Both the position numbers and the translations under genes were made by a program. This document shows, piece after piece, positions 1 to 7,300 of a stretch of 16,263 nt of DNA. Each line of letters begins with the position of its first letter. Position 1 is the first letter of the stretch. The notes under the pieces are model-generated. The model was not told the origin of the DNA, did not search any database, and saw only the letters and a list, made by a program, of their open reading frames with translations. This DNA is from an uncultured Veillonella sp. (GTDB taxonomy: Bacteria > Bacillota > Negativicutes > Veillonellales > Veillonellaceae): the NCBI RefSeq assembly GCF_900545205.1, contig NZ_UQYC01000046.1, forward strand, positions 1 through 16,263, given 5' to 3'.

Positions 1-98
1 GGGGACTGATGAAGCAATATGGAGCCAAGCATGATTTCCCGGGCTATCTCCTGATTTTAGGACTGTTTATAATGAATAACTATTGCATACTTATGTAA
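1..98 (+). CDS. Possible C-terminal fragment of a hydrophobic protein (left edge)
   Basis: The frame starting at base 3 is open from the window edge to a TAA at 96-98, giving about 31 residues. The end is hydrophobic (GYLLILGLFIM) and would fit the last membrane segment of a protein that starts outside the window. The other two forward frames stop within the first 35 bases. An open frame this short can occur by chance, no ribosome binding site can be seen, and I do not recognise the family. A promoter for the next gene (83-111) overlaps its last codons, which is compatible with a gene ending here but does not prove it. Confidence 0.3.
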   Translation, partial: GLMKQYGAKHDFPGYLLILGLFIMNNYCILM

Positions 99-111
99 CG
101 GAGGTTATACT
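83..111 (+). promoter_or_regulatory. Sigma-A-type promoter of the small gene at 154
   Basis: TTGCAT (83-88) and TATACT (106-111) are separated by exactly 17 bases, a good match to TTGACA-17-TATAAT. Transcription would begin near 118, giving a leader of about 36 bases before the ATG at 154. Seen in sequence only; no experimental start is known to me. Confidence 0.55.
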
Positions 112-153
112 ATCGGTAGAAGGAGTTTTTCAAGTGAAAAGTGAGGTATGTAT

Positions 154-327
154 ATGGCATGGGGTGGAACTAGACGCGGTGCCGGGCGCCCACGTAATCC
201 GATTAAACGTATTGGTAGAACTATTCGACTTAGTGATGAAGAGTTTCTTTCACTCAAACCATTAATTATGGCCATCAAGGCCAATAATGATAAACGCTAT
301 AGGCAACAATGTACTAGAAATGCATAA
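154..327 (+). CDS. Small basic protein, 57 aa, hypothetical (GAGRP-type, possible DNA-binding)
   Basis: The ATG at 154 is preceded by GTGAGG (141-146) at a good distance. The product is very basic at its N-terminus (MAWGGTRRGAGRPRNP), followed by IRLSDEEF and a short helix-prone end (KPLIMAIKANND). The G-x-R-x-GAGRP opening followed by a TIRLxDEE strand-helix is a pattern seen in many small Firmicute and phage proteins, some of which resemble ribbon-helix-helix proteins; the DNA-binding role is inferred. It has its own promoter (83-111), and a terminator follows at 464-495, so it forms a unit of its own. An in-frame ATG at 148 would add two residues but sits too close to the GAGG. A competing GTG start at 134 with an AAGGAG opens a different frame to 265; that product resembles nothing I know. 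Confidence 0.6.
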   Translation: MAWGGTRRGAGRPRNPIKRIGRTIRLSDEEFLSLKPLIMAIKANNDKRYRQQCTRNA

Positions 328-332
328 ATAAG

Positions 333-449
333 GCATTGTCACAGCATATACAACATAATAAACTTTTAATCTATGTTACAATAACCCATTATTTAAATCT
401 TTCAACTACAACACATCTCTACTCTCTAACCATATGCTGTGTGCAATAC
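333..449. repeat. Imperfect long-range inverted repeat in the 3' region of the small unit
   Basis: CACAGCATAT (340-349) is perfectly complementary to ATATGCTGTG (432-441). After a small bulge the pairing continues between GCATTG (333-338) and CAATAC (444-449) with one mismatch. The arms enclose about 82 bases that are poor in G and rich in A, C and T, with a smaller inverted repeat (AACATA 352-357, TATGTT 372-377). Bases 328-463 contain no convincing gene. The arms could fold the 3' untranslated RNA or could be the remains of a small mobile repeat; the sequence alone does not decide. Confidence 0.4.
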
Positions 450-463
450 AAAGCAGTACGAAG

Positions 464-495
464 AAGGTCCCAATTCATTGAATTGGGACCTTTTT
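464..495 (+). terminator. Strong intrinsic terminator
   Basis: GGTCCCAATTC (466-476) pairs perfectly with GAATTGGGACC (480-490) around a 3-base loop, and a run of five T follows (491-495). Bases AA before the stem pair with TT after it, so the stem can grow to 13 pairs. It ends the small unit that begins near 118 and insulates the PTS operon downstream. Confidence 0.9.
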
Positions 496-523
496 CGTTG
501 CGTATAGTATAATAATTCCTATT

Positions 524-558
524 TTGTTATATGAAAAAACTCACAGAATGGATATAAT
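524..558 (+). promoter_or_regulatory. Putative promoter of the PTS operon
   Basis: A perfect TATAAT -10 lies at 553-558, 37 bases before the TTG start. No good -35 sits at 16-18 bases: TTGTTA (524-529) is 23 bases away. A nearby TG (549-550) gives an almost extended -10. A second TATAAT (508-513) also lacks a -35. A promoter weak at -35 would suit a gene that needs an activator, but none is visible here. Confidence 0.4.
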
Positions 559-595
559 AAAAGTATGTACGTAAGTAAATTCAGGAGGTGTTAGC

Positions 596-1060
596 TTGTT
601 ACAAGATTTACTATCTGAGGATAATGTATCCTTTCATTATCCTGCAGAAACGTGGGAAGAGGTAATTCGTCACGGTGGCCAACTCATGGTTGATGCGGGT
701 TTTACTGATCCATCTTATACGGAGGCTATGGTAGAGGTAGTGCGTGAAATGGGACCCTATATTGTATTGGCACCAGGTCTTGCTATGCCACATGCTCGTC
801 CGGAAAATGGGGCAAAACGTGTAGGTACTGCATTGGTAACCTTAGAAAAACCATTGAATTTTGGTAGTCCTGACAATGATCCTGTTTCTGTGGCGTTGTT
901 TTTGTGTGCTCCGAACAAGGATGAACATATTCAGTTGTTGACAGATATTGCTACATTATTTGAGGATGATGAGTTTTTAGATGCGGCTGCTGATTTTGAA
1001 AGTATTGAAGATGTACAAGCATTCTTGGCCGAGCATTTAGAAGATCAAGAATACGTTTAG
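596..1060 (+). CDS. ulaC: PTS ascorbate-type EIIA component (UlaC/SgaA family)
   Basis: This is the cytoplasmic phosphocarrier that takes phosphate from HPr and passes it to the IIB protein. The 154 residues match the length of stand-alone mannitol/fructose-type IIA domains. The phosphorylated histidine is recognisable as H66 in GLAMPHARPE (61-70), the typical UlaC active-site context. The start is a TTG with AGGAGGTG (583-590) seven bases upstream; no ATG in this frame near the start serves better. It is followed after 12 bases by the IIB gene and then the IIC gene, so all three specific PTS parts are present as separate proteins in order A-B-C. The ascorbate assignment comes from the family of IIC and IIB; the true substrate is inferred and may be another sugar acid or polyol. 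Confidence 0.88.
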   Translation: MLQDLLSEDNVSFHYPAETWEEVIRHGGQLMVDAGFTDPSYTEAMVEVVREMGPYIVLAPGLAMPHARPENGAKRVGTALVTLEKPLNFGSPDNDPVSVALFLCAPNKDEHIQLLTDIATLFEDDEFLDAAADFESIEDVQAFLAEHLEDQEYV

Positions 1061-1072
1061 TAGGAGGCAAGT

Positions 1073-1348
1073 ATGATTTCTGTATTAACTGTATGCGGTA
1101 ATGGCATTGGTTCTAGCTTGATGCTAAAAATGAAAATTGAAGAAATCTGTGCTGAAAATGGTATTGATGCACAAGTTGAATCTATTGATTTTAATGCCGC
1201 ACAAGGCCGTAAAGCGGACCTTATTGTAACTGTAAAAGAATTGGCTGAACAATTTGAAGACAAGAATGTGGCTATTGTTCGCAGCTATATTAATAAAAAG
1301 AAAATCACAGAAGATATTCTTGATGCATTAAAACAAGCAGCTCAATAA
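1073..1348 (+). CDS. ulaB: PTS ascorbate-type EIIB component (UlaB/SgaB family)
   Basis: This small cytoplasmic protein accepts phosphate from IIA on a cysteine and hands it to the substrate bound by IIC. The 91 residues begin with a beta strand and the phosphocysteine loop, C8 in VCGNGIGSSLML, which is characteristic of lactate/ascorbate-type IIB proteins. A conserved helix (LKMKIEEICAENGI) follows, then the strand IVTVKELA. AGGAGG (1062-1067) lies six bases before the ATG. It sits 12 bases after the IIA gene and 31 bases before the IIC gene. Confidence 0.9.
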   Translation: MISVLTVCGNGIGSSLMLKMKIEEICAENGIDAQVESIDFNAAQGRKADLIVTVKELAEQFEDKNVAIVRSYINKKKITEDILDALKQAAQ

Positions 1349-1379
1349 AATGTAACAACTATATATAGGAGGTAGTGCC

Positions 1380-2747
1380 ATGGAAATGGTATTAGAGTTC
1401 TTACGTGATGTGCTGTCTCAACCAGCACTTTTGATTGGTATTATGTCATGTATAGGTTTGATTGCCTTGAAACGCCCGTTTCATAAGGTAATGACTGGTA
1501 CATTAAAACCTATTCTTGGCTACTTGATGCTCGCAGCTGGTGCAGGTGTTATCGTTAACAATCTTGATCCACTAGGTAAGATGATTGAGCATGGCTTCCA
1601 TATTACTGGTGTAGTACCAAACAACGAAGCTATCGTGGCTGTAGCACAAAAGGTACTTGGCGTTGAAACGATGTCTATTCTCGTAGTAGGCTTATTGATG
1701 AACTTATGTATTGCTCGTTTCACCAAGTTCAAATATGTGTTCTTAACAGGTCACCATAGCTTATTTATGGCTTGTCTTATGTCTGCCGTACTCGGTACTG
1801 CAGGTTTGTCCGGTATGGAACTCATCCTTGTAGGTGGTTTCTTGATGGGCGCTTGGTCTGCTATTTCTCCAGCAATTGGCCAAAGCTATACATCTAAGGT
1901 TACAGAAGGCGATGAAATTGCTATCGGTCACTTTGGTAGTTTAGGTTATTATTTATCCGCTTGGGTTGCCAAATATGTAGGTAAAGCAGACGATAGTACA
2001 GAAGACATTGAAATTCCAGAAAAATGGGGTTTCTTACGTGATTCTACGCTATCTACAGCATTGACTATGATTGTATTCTACTTGATTGCAGCCTTTGCGG
2101 CTGGTTCTGAGTTTGTAGCTACTTTATCTGGTGATATGAGTCCTTACTTATACGCTGTTATGAGCGCTATGAACTTTGCTGTAGGTGTAACAATCGTATA
2201 CTCTGGTGTACGTATGATCTTAGGTGATTTAATTCCTGCATTCCAAGGTATTGCAACAAAAATTATCCCTAATGCTATCCCAGCAGTAGACTGTGCCGTA
2301 TTCTTTACATATGCTCCAACAGCAGTAGTATTGGGCTTCATTAGCTCCTTTATTGGAGGTATCATTGGTATGCTCATCCTTGGCGCTGTAGGTGGTGTGT
2401 TGATCATTCCTGGTCTTGTACCTCATTTCTTCTGCGGTGCAACAGCAGGTATCTATGGTAATGCTACAGGCGGTCGTCGTGGTGCAGCAGTAGGTGCATT
2501 CCTTAATGGTTTGGCTATTACTTTCTTGCCAGCATTGGCATTGCCAGTTCTTGGTCAATTAGGTTTCCAAAATACAACATTTGGTGATGCAGACTTTGCC
2601 GTAATGGGTCTTGTACTTGGTCATGCATTCGAATGGATTGGTATGGCTGGTATCTATGGTATCGTAGCGATTGCAGCTCTTGTACTTATCATTCCAAACT
2701 TTATTAAAACAAAAGGTAAAGTTATTAATTATGTAGAAGAGGAGTAA
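1380..2747 (+). CDS. ulaA: PTS ascorbate-type EIIC permease (UlaA/SgaT family)
   Basis: This is the membrane permease that binds and translocates the substrate while IIB phosphorylates it. At 455 residues it is close to the usual UlaA size of about 465. Many hydrophobic segments run through the whole protein. Recognisable family stretches are the opening segment (SQPALLIGIMSCIGLIALK), the TGHHSLFMA segment near residue 125, and FGSLGYYLSAWVAKYVGK near residue 182. AGGAGG (1367-1372) lies seven bases before the ATG. The stop TAA shares its last base with the ATG of the next gene. No ascorbate 6-phosphate lactonase, decarboxylase or epimerase genes follow, so the catabolic route is not shown here. 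Confidence 0.9.
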   Translation: MEMVLEFLRDVLSQPALLIGIMSCIGLIALKRPFHKVMTGTLKPILGYLMLAAGAGVIVNNLDPLGKMIEHGFHITGVVPNNEAIVAVAQKVLGVETMSILVVGLLMNLCIARFTKFKYVFLTGHHSLFMACLMSAVLGTAGLSGMELILVGGFLMGAWSAISPAIGQSYTSKVTEGDEIAIGHFGSLGYYLSAWVAKYVGKADDSTEDIEIPEKWGFLRDSTLSTALTMIVFYLIAAFAAGSEFVATLSGDMSPYLYAVMSAMNFAVGVTIVYSGVRMILGDLIPAFQGIATKIIPNAIPAVDCAVFFTYAPTAVVLGFISSFIGGIIGMLILGAVGGVLIIPGLVPHFFCGATAGIYGNATGGRRGAAVGAFLNGLAITFLPALALPVLGQLGFQNTTFGDADFAVMGLVLGHAFEWIGMAGIYGIVAIAALVLIIPNFIKTKGKVINYVEEE

Positions 2748-3142
2748 TGAAAACAACTGAGCAACATAGTAATGTTGTAATACGATATATATTCCTTACT
2801 ATAGGGGCTATTAGCTTTGCTCTTGGTACAGCGGGTATCGTATTACCACTATTGCCAACAGTACCTTTTTATATGCTTACCTTATTTTGTTTAGCTAGAG
2901 GATCTGAACGTTTTCATAACATGTTTTTAGAATCTAGTTTATATCAAAAGACTGTTGGTGCTTATGAACGCGATAAAGCGTTAACGTTGCGGACAAAGTT
3001 GTCCATTCTCTTATCTGTGAGTACAATAATGGCGATTGGTGCGTACTTTAGTCAAGATATGCCCATTGCACTTGGTGTTATGGCCTTTGTATGGATTGGT
3101 CATGTTATAGCATTAGTCTTTATTGTAAAAACAAAAAAATAA
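2747..3142 (+). CDS. DUF454 (YbaN-like) small inner-membrane protein
   Basis: This is a 131-residue membrane protein with a hydrophobic segment near 14-34, the hallmark LPLLPTVPF (33-41), then FCLARGSERFHNMF, and two more hydrophobic segments near 84-101 and 107-127. That pattern identifies the DUF454/YbaN family, whose function is not established. Its ATG overlaps the UlaA stop codon (TAATG), so translation is probably coupled and the gene belongs to the PTS transcript. The ribosome binding site GAGGAG lies inside the end of ulaA. A strong terminator follows within ten bases. Confidence 0.85.
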   Translation: MKTTEQHSNVVIRYIFLTIGAISFALGTAGIVLPLLPTVPFYMLTLFCLARGSERFHNMFLESSLYQKTVGAYERDKALTLRTKLSILLSVSTIMAIGAYFSQDMPIALGVMAFVWIGHVIALVFIVKTKK

Positions 3143-3150
3143 TTCTAAAT

Positions 3151-3195
3151 ATAGCCTCGTAAACTACATTGGTTTAGTTTACGAGGCTATTTTTT
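3151..3195 (+). terminator. Intrinsic terminator of the PTS operon
   Basis: ATAGCCTCGTAAACT (3151-3165) pairs perfectly over 15 bases with AGTTTACGAGGCTAT (3176-3190), with a 10-base loop and a T run to 3195. The start of the stem also carries A-rich bases upstream, so it may work in both directions. Confidence 0.92.
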
Positions 3196-3244
3196 GTGTA
3201 AATTTATATTTTTAAAGAAAAAATGAATTATTACAAAAATTGAT

Positions 3245-3276
3245 TTGACAATGAATATCAATAAGTATACTATGAT
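3245..3276 (+). promoter_or_regulatory. Promoter of the AraC-type regulator gene
   Basis: A perfect -35 TTGACA lies at 3245-3250. Candidate -10 sequences are TATACT (3266-3271, 15-base spacer) and TACTAT (3268-3273, 17-base spacer); TATGAT (3271-3276) is too far. Transcription would begin around 3280, leaving about 45 bases before the annotated start. Confidence 0.6.
3246..3260. promoter_or_regulatory. Fur-box-like operator overlapping the -35 of the AraC gene
   Basis: TGACAATGAATATCA matches the 7-1-7 Fur consensus TGATAATnATTATCA at 12 of 14 defined positions. It covers the last five bases of the TTGACA, so a bound repressor would block RNA polymerase. A direct repeat of TGATAATT (3273-3280 and 3288-3295) follows just downstream and could be extra half-sites. 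The match is by eye; AT-rich sequence makes chance matches possible. Confidence 0.5.
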
Positions 3277-3324
3277 AATTGTGTAAGTGATAATTTATAT
3301 AGTATTTGTGTATATGGTGATAGT

Positions 3325-4215
3325 ATGAATCCACATAATCATGCAATTTCACATGCAGGACTTACTATGTCGAGACATACGGTGTTTGACGGTATCGATC
3401 TATTATTTCTGGATGTGAAAGAAGAGTCGGTTCAATTTTATGCTAAATCACATACCAAGACATTTGCCATAAATCATTGTGAAGAGGGGCGCATCGAGTG
3501 TAAGTTTACATCTGGGGAATATTTATATATGGGGCCAGGAGATATGTCATTAGGATGGCATACTCATGCTGACTACCAACATAAAAATTATTTCCCTACA
3601 AAACTTTTTAAGGGAATTGTATTACTCGTAGATGTAGAAAAAGCGCAACCTGTATTGGATTCGCTTGTTACTGAGTCACGTATTAATTTAACAAGCCTAG
3701 CTGAACGATTTTGTGAGCATTCCGAGTACGGTATGATGATGGAAGAAACTGAATCGGTTAGACAGATTTTTTCTAGCTTATATAAAGTGCCTGACCAAAT
3801 CAAAGGGCACTATTTTAAATTAAAGGTTATTGAGATCTTTTTGTTATTATCTGTAATTTCTACGAGCAATAATGAAAAGAGAGCAACCTATCGGAAACAG
3901 CAGGTTGATATTGTGAAAGCTGTTAACGAATATGTATCTACTCAGTTTATGAAGCGTATTACAATTGAGACATTATCTGAACAATTTGATGTACCTACGT
4001 CTACATTAAAAAGATGTTTTAAGGGCGTATATGGTACGACGATACATCAATATTTAAAAGAATGTCGTATTAATGCGGCTAAGAGGTTACTCCATGAAAC
4101 GGATCAATCGATTCTAGAAATTGCTAATGCCGTAGGCTATGAGAATGGCAGTAAGTTTACTAGTGCCTTTAAAGAGGCTACTGGTGTAACTCCAAGTGCT
4201 TATCGTAAGATATAA
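3325..4215 (+). CDS. AraC-family transcriptional regulator (PchR-like layout)
   Basis: The 296 residues have an N-terminal sensor half and a C-terminal pair of helix-turn-helix motifs from about residue 195. Visible features are ITIETLSEQFDVPTSTLKRCF for the first HTH, and ILEIANAVGYENGSKFTSAF with TPSAYRKI for the second, a textbook AraC signature. Length and plan match PchR-type regulators that sense siderophores or heme, and it lies just upstream of a TonB-dependent receptor operon, so it is the likely activator of that operon (inference). The start is uncertain. ATG 3325 has only a weak GGTG upstream; ATG 3367 (residue 15) has CAGGA before it. The first 18 residues of the longer form hold four histidines, and HTHADYQH near residue 75 holds three more. 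Confidence 0.88.
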   Translation: MNPHNHAISHAGLTMSRHTVFDGIDLLFLDVKEESVQFYAKSHTKTFAINHCEEGRIECKFTSGEYLYMGPGDMSLGWHTHADYQHKNYFPTKLFKGIVLLVDVEKAQPVLDSLVTESRINLTSLAERFCEHSEYGMMMEETESVRQIFSSLYKVPDQIKGHYFKLKVIEIFLLLSVISTSNNEKRATYRKQQVDIVKAVNEYVSTQFMKRITIETLSEQFDVPTSTLKRCFKGVYGTTIHQYLKECRINAAKRLLHETDQSILEIANAVGYENGSKFTSAFKEATGVTPSAYRKI

Positions 4216-4228
4216 CAATTTAATATTG

Positions 4229-4258
4229 TCCGAAACGTATATTTTTGGTCTTTTCGGA
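4229..4258. repeat. Short inverted repeat after the regulator gene
   Basis: TCCGAAA (4229-4235) is the exact reverse complement of TTTCGGA (4252-4258), with 16 bases between. It has no T tail and is therefore unlikely to be a terminator; it could be an operator half-site pair. Just inside it, AAACGTATA (4233-4241) recurs as AAACGTATA at 4362-4370, overlapping the -10 of the receptor gene. Confidence 0.3.
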
Positions 4259-4268
4259 GTAGATATGC

Positions 4269-4341
4269 AAGATACACTTTGCTAACATTAAAATGTAAAT
4301 GATATTCAATGTCATTATATGTTGGTAGAGTGTATCTTTTT
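4269..4341 (+). terminator. Long nested hairpin with T tail (terminator of the AraC gene)
   Basis: AAGATACACT (4269-4278) pairs perfectly with AGTGTATCTT (4329-4338). After a 3-by-3 internal loop, CTAACAT (4282-4288) pairs with ATGTTGG (4319-4325) with one G-U pair. The apical part holds the dyad 4298-4316. A run of five T (4337-4341) follows. The stem is AT-rich, so termination may be partial. The T run ends two bases before the -35 of the receptor promoter. Confidence 0.55.
4298..4316. promoter_or_regulatory. Fur-box-like dyad upstream of the receptor operon
   Basis: AATGATATT-C-AATGTCATT is a 9-1-9 inverted repeat with one mismatch. Against TGATAATnATTATCA the core (4300-4314) agrees at 11 of 14 positions. 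It lies in the apical part of the hairpin 4269-4338 and about 28 bases upstream of the -35, so a dimer here would not itself cover the promoter. It may act by polymerisation along DNA, control an unseen upstream promoter, or serve another regulator. Confidence 0.5.
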
Positions 4342-4361
4342 ATTTGAGAGTGAAAGATACA
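4331..4361. promoter_or_regulatory. Inverted AAGATACA boxes flanking the receptor -35
   Basis: TGTATCTTT (4331-4339) is the exact reverse complement of AAAGATACA (4353-4361). A third copy, AAGATACA, lies at 4269-4276 in direct orientation. The -35 hexamer sits in the 13 bases between the two inner boxes. Three copies of one 8-mer in 93 bases around a promoter suggest an operator, plausibly for the neighbouring AraC-type protein; this is inference. Confidence 0.45.
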
Positions 4362-4372
4362 AAACGTATAAT
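4344..4372 (+). promoter_or_regulatory. Promoter of the receptor/heme operon
   Basis: TTGAGA (4344-4349) and a perfect TATAAT (4367-4372) are separated by exactly 17 bases. Transcription would start near 4379, only about 18 bases before the start codon, so the leader is short and carries little beyond the ribosome binding site. Confidence 0.7.
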
Positions 4373-4396
4373 TAGTTAAAATTTGAGGAGGGCACA

Positions 4397-7300
4397 ATGG
4401 ACCGGTGGGGACATACAAAGCGCACCATAATTCTGTCTAGTGCAGTTGCCTTGTGGCTTAGCGCACCTCTTGTAGTATGGGCTGAGAATGCAACCGTTAC
4501 TACAGATGTTGTTCATGTTAAAGGAACATGGGCAGAAGAAGCAGCCAAATTAGACTCACAGCAAGTGCAAATCATTACCAAGAAAGATATTGAGAAAAAG
4601 CAGGCGAAGTCCGTCGAAGATATTATTTTTACACAAACTGGCGTCTCTAGAACTGTAGATGCTATGGGCCGTGTAGGTGTATCTATTCGTGGTGCAGAAG
4701 CGCGTCACACACTTATTTTAGTAGATGGTCAACCAGTACTAGGCGATTTTGATAAGTACTCCGGTGCAGCAGATGAAGTTCAACGGTTAGGTACAGAAAA
4801 TGTTGAACGTATTGAGGTTATCCAAGGGGCAGCCAGTGCAAAATACGGTTCAGATGCTATTGGTGGTGTTGTTAACATCATCACAAAAAAAGCACAGAAG
4901 AAACCGATCTTACAATTAAACGCAGAAGGTATGCGTCGTAAGAGTGATGGTGATACATTCCCATTCCAAAACTTCTTTATTCGTGCCGACTCTGGTCAAA
5001 TGGGTAAGTTAAAGGTTGGTTTGTCAGGCAGTAAACGTGATCTAATGCCTGTTTTAGCATCCGTTAAACGTCGAGATTCTGGCATGGCTTTTGATTATGC
5101 AAAACATAATTTTAAGCCAAATGTGCTTCGTTATTATGGTGATGCGGCTGATATCGGTCTTGTAGCAACCTACGAAGCTAATGATAAGAATAAATTTGAA
5201 ATGCGACTTAACCGCTACACAGAAGACCTTGTACGCGATGTTAAGCACTCCGACTCTGATTTAGAGCCTCAACAACATTTCAAACGTACCGCAGACCGCA
5301 ATACGGCTAATTTACAATGGTCCTCCCGAGCAGGCAAAAGCGATTGGACTGTTGAAACTAACTACTCCCGCATTAAAGAAAATGATGTAGCCCTCATTAG
5401 CTATACAGGTCGCTCCGCCTATGAAGGCTCCAATGAGTTGCGTTATATCGATAACATCGATCATCGTCAATTGGATATTCGAGCTAATGCGAATACACAG
5501 CTTAATAAAAATCATTTGCTTAGCTACGGTGTAAGCTATGCTCGTGAAGAAGGTTCTGGTAGCCGCTTAAAGAGTTCTCCTAATACAAGTACCATGTACA
5601 TTGATCCTTGGGATTACGATAAGAGCTTGCTAGTTGATAAACTCGATCGTCTTGTAAGACGTAAAGGCGATAATAGCATCAAGGTTTACTCTCATATCCA
5701 CGATTATAAATTCATTAATTCCGGTGGTGGTATGCCGCAATGGGATATGGATTATGAATATTATGGTGCAGAAACAGATGCTCAAAAACCAGGTATAACT
5801 TATGATGACTATATAAACTATGGTTTGTCTGAAAGTAGATTAAGTGATTGGTCTAGTACATCTCCTAATAATCAACCTGTAACAGATGAGTTCAAAGCTC
5901 GTTATAAGGCTTTAGAAGACCGTTTGAAAGCAGAAAATCCTGTATTATCTGCCACACGTGCCAATATTGTAGGTGATTACTTTAAATACGGCGAGTCCAA
6001 TGATCCGGAAATGCGTAAAAAAGCACCTAAGCTAAATGGTAAAGCCTTCTTAGAAGAATATCGTAGCCGTGATCAACGCTTAACAACTGGTAGCGGTACG
6101 ATTCGTAAGTTAAATGCTTATGTTTCTGATACATGGCAGGTAAATAAGAATTTAACATTATCCCCAATTCTTCGCTTTGATAACAGCAGCTTATTTGGTT
6201 CTAATTTATCTGCTTCCTTAGGGATGACCTATAACGTTAAAGGTAATACACATCGCAGGTTTAAAGCTAATGTAGGGACGGGCTATACAGAACCAGGTAT
6301 GGGCGAATTGTGGTACAACTGGGAAATGTATGCTTCCAATCCTGTTGGGATTGGGGTTGCAAAACTTGGTTGGTACTGGGCCGGCAATCCTAATTTGAAA
6401 CCTGAGAAATCTGTTAACTTTGACATGAGCTTAGAAGGTGAAAATAAGAATACCTATGCTCGTGTAGGCGTATTCCATAACCGCATCAAAAACTATATGT
6501 CTGTATACTTCACAGGGGACTTCATGGACTTTGCTCCATACCTCAAGGGTGATGCTAAGTACCAACGTGCACCAGACATGATTTATAGCTTTAAAAATAT
6601 TGGTAAAGCTGAAATTACGGGCCTTCAAGCAGAGGTACAACAAAAATTCGGTAAGTATTGGTCCGGTAAGCTCGGGTATACATACTTGCATGCCATCAAT
6701 AAGAGTGATCCAACAATGCCTCGACAATTGTTGGATAAACCAATGCATAAGGTTGATATTGGTATTACCTATGACAACCCTAAATCCGGTTGGAATGGTT
6801 CCATTTGGGGCGATTACTATATCAATATGCTTGATAGTAATACTCTTAATAATGGTGGCAACTACTGGCCAGATATCTTATCTGGTGATGCAGGCGTATA
6901 TAAGAAGCAAAGCTATGAAAAGAAAACATTTGGCATTTGGAACGTAATGGTTCAAAAACGATTCAATAAAAATGCCATGATGTACTTTGGCATCAATAAT
7001 ATCTTTAACCATCGCGATGATGACCGTGCTACGCAAGAACGTGTGTATCGTGTAGGGGTTAACCTTAAATTTGGTGGTGGAGACAGCAGTAAAACGACAG
7101 CTATCGGTAAGACTAAGGATGGTGCAAAAGGTAGCGTAACAGGTGCAAATGTAACGGATACTAATGGGAAAGTTACAAATGGTGAATCCGGTGTACAAAA
7201 CGTATCTGATGTGGTTCGCTTAACTGATTTTATTCATTCTGATTTCGACACTACTAAAGAACGTGGTGTTACATTAGTTGGCGACTACAGAGCACGTTGG

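Noticed and set aside
83..265. 60-residue open frame including a GTG start at 134
   Set aside because: It overlaps the 57-residue frame at 154, and its residues look like a frame-shifted reading of the basic GAGRP protein. It is kept only as a comment on competing starts.
4200..4418. 72-residue open frame on the - strand across the regulatory region
   Set aside because: It covers the hairpin, boxes and promoter of the receptor gene, and its translation resembles no family I know.
6600..6947. 115-residue + strand frame inside the receptor gene
   Set aside because: It is an out-of-frame shadow of the beta-barrel coding sequence, with no start signal.
7070..7200. Recent loss of a stop codon joining two adjacent genes in the receptor
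   Set aside because: After F892 there is no signal peptide, and the sequence reads as a flexible linker. A simple fusion of two intact secreted proteins would leave a hydrophobic leader.
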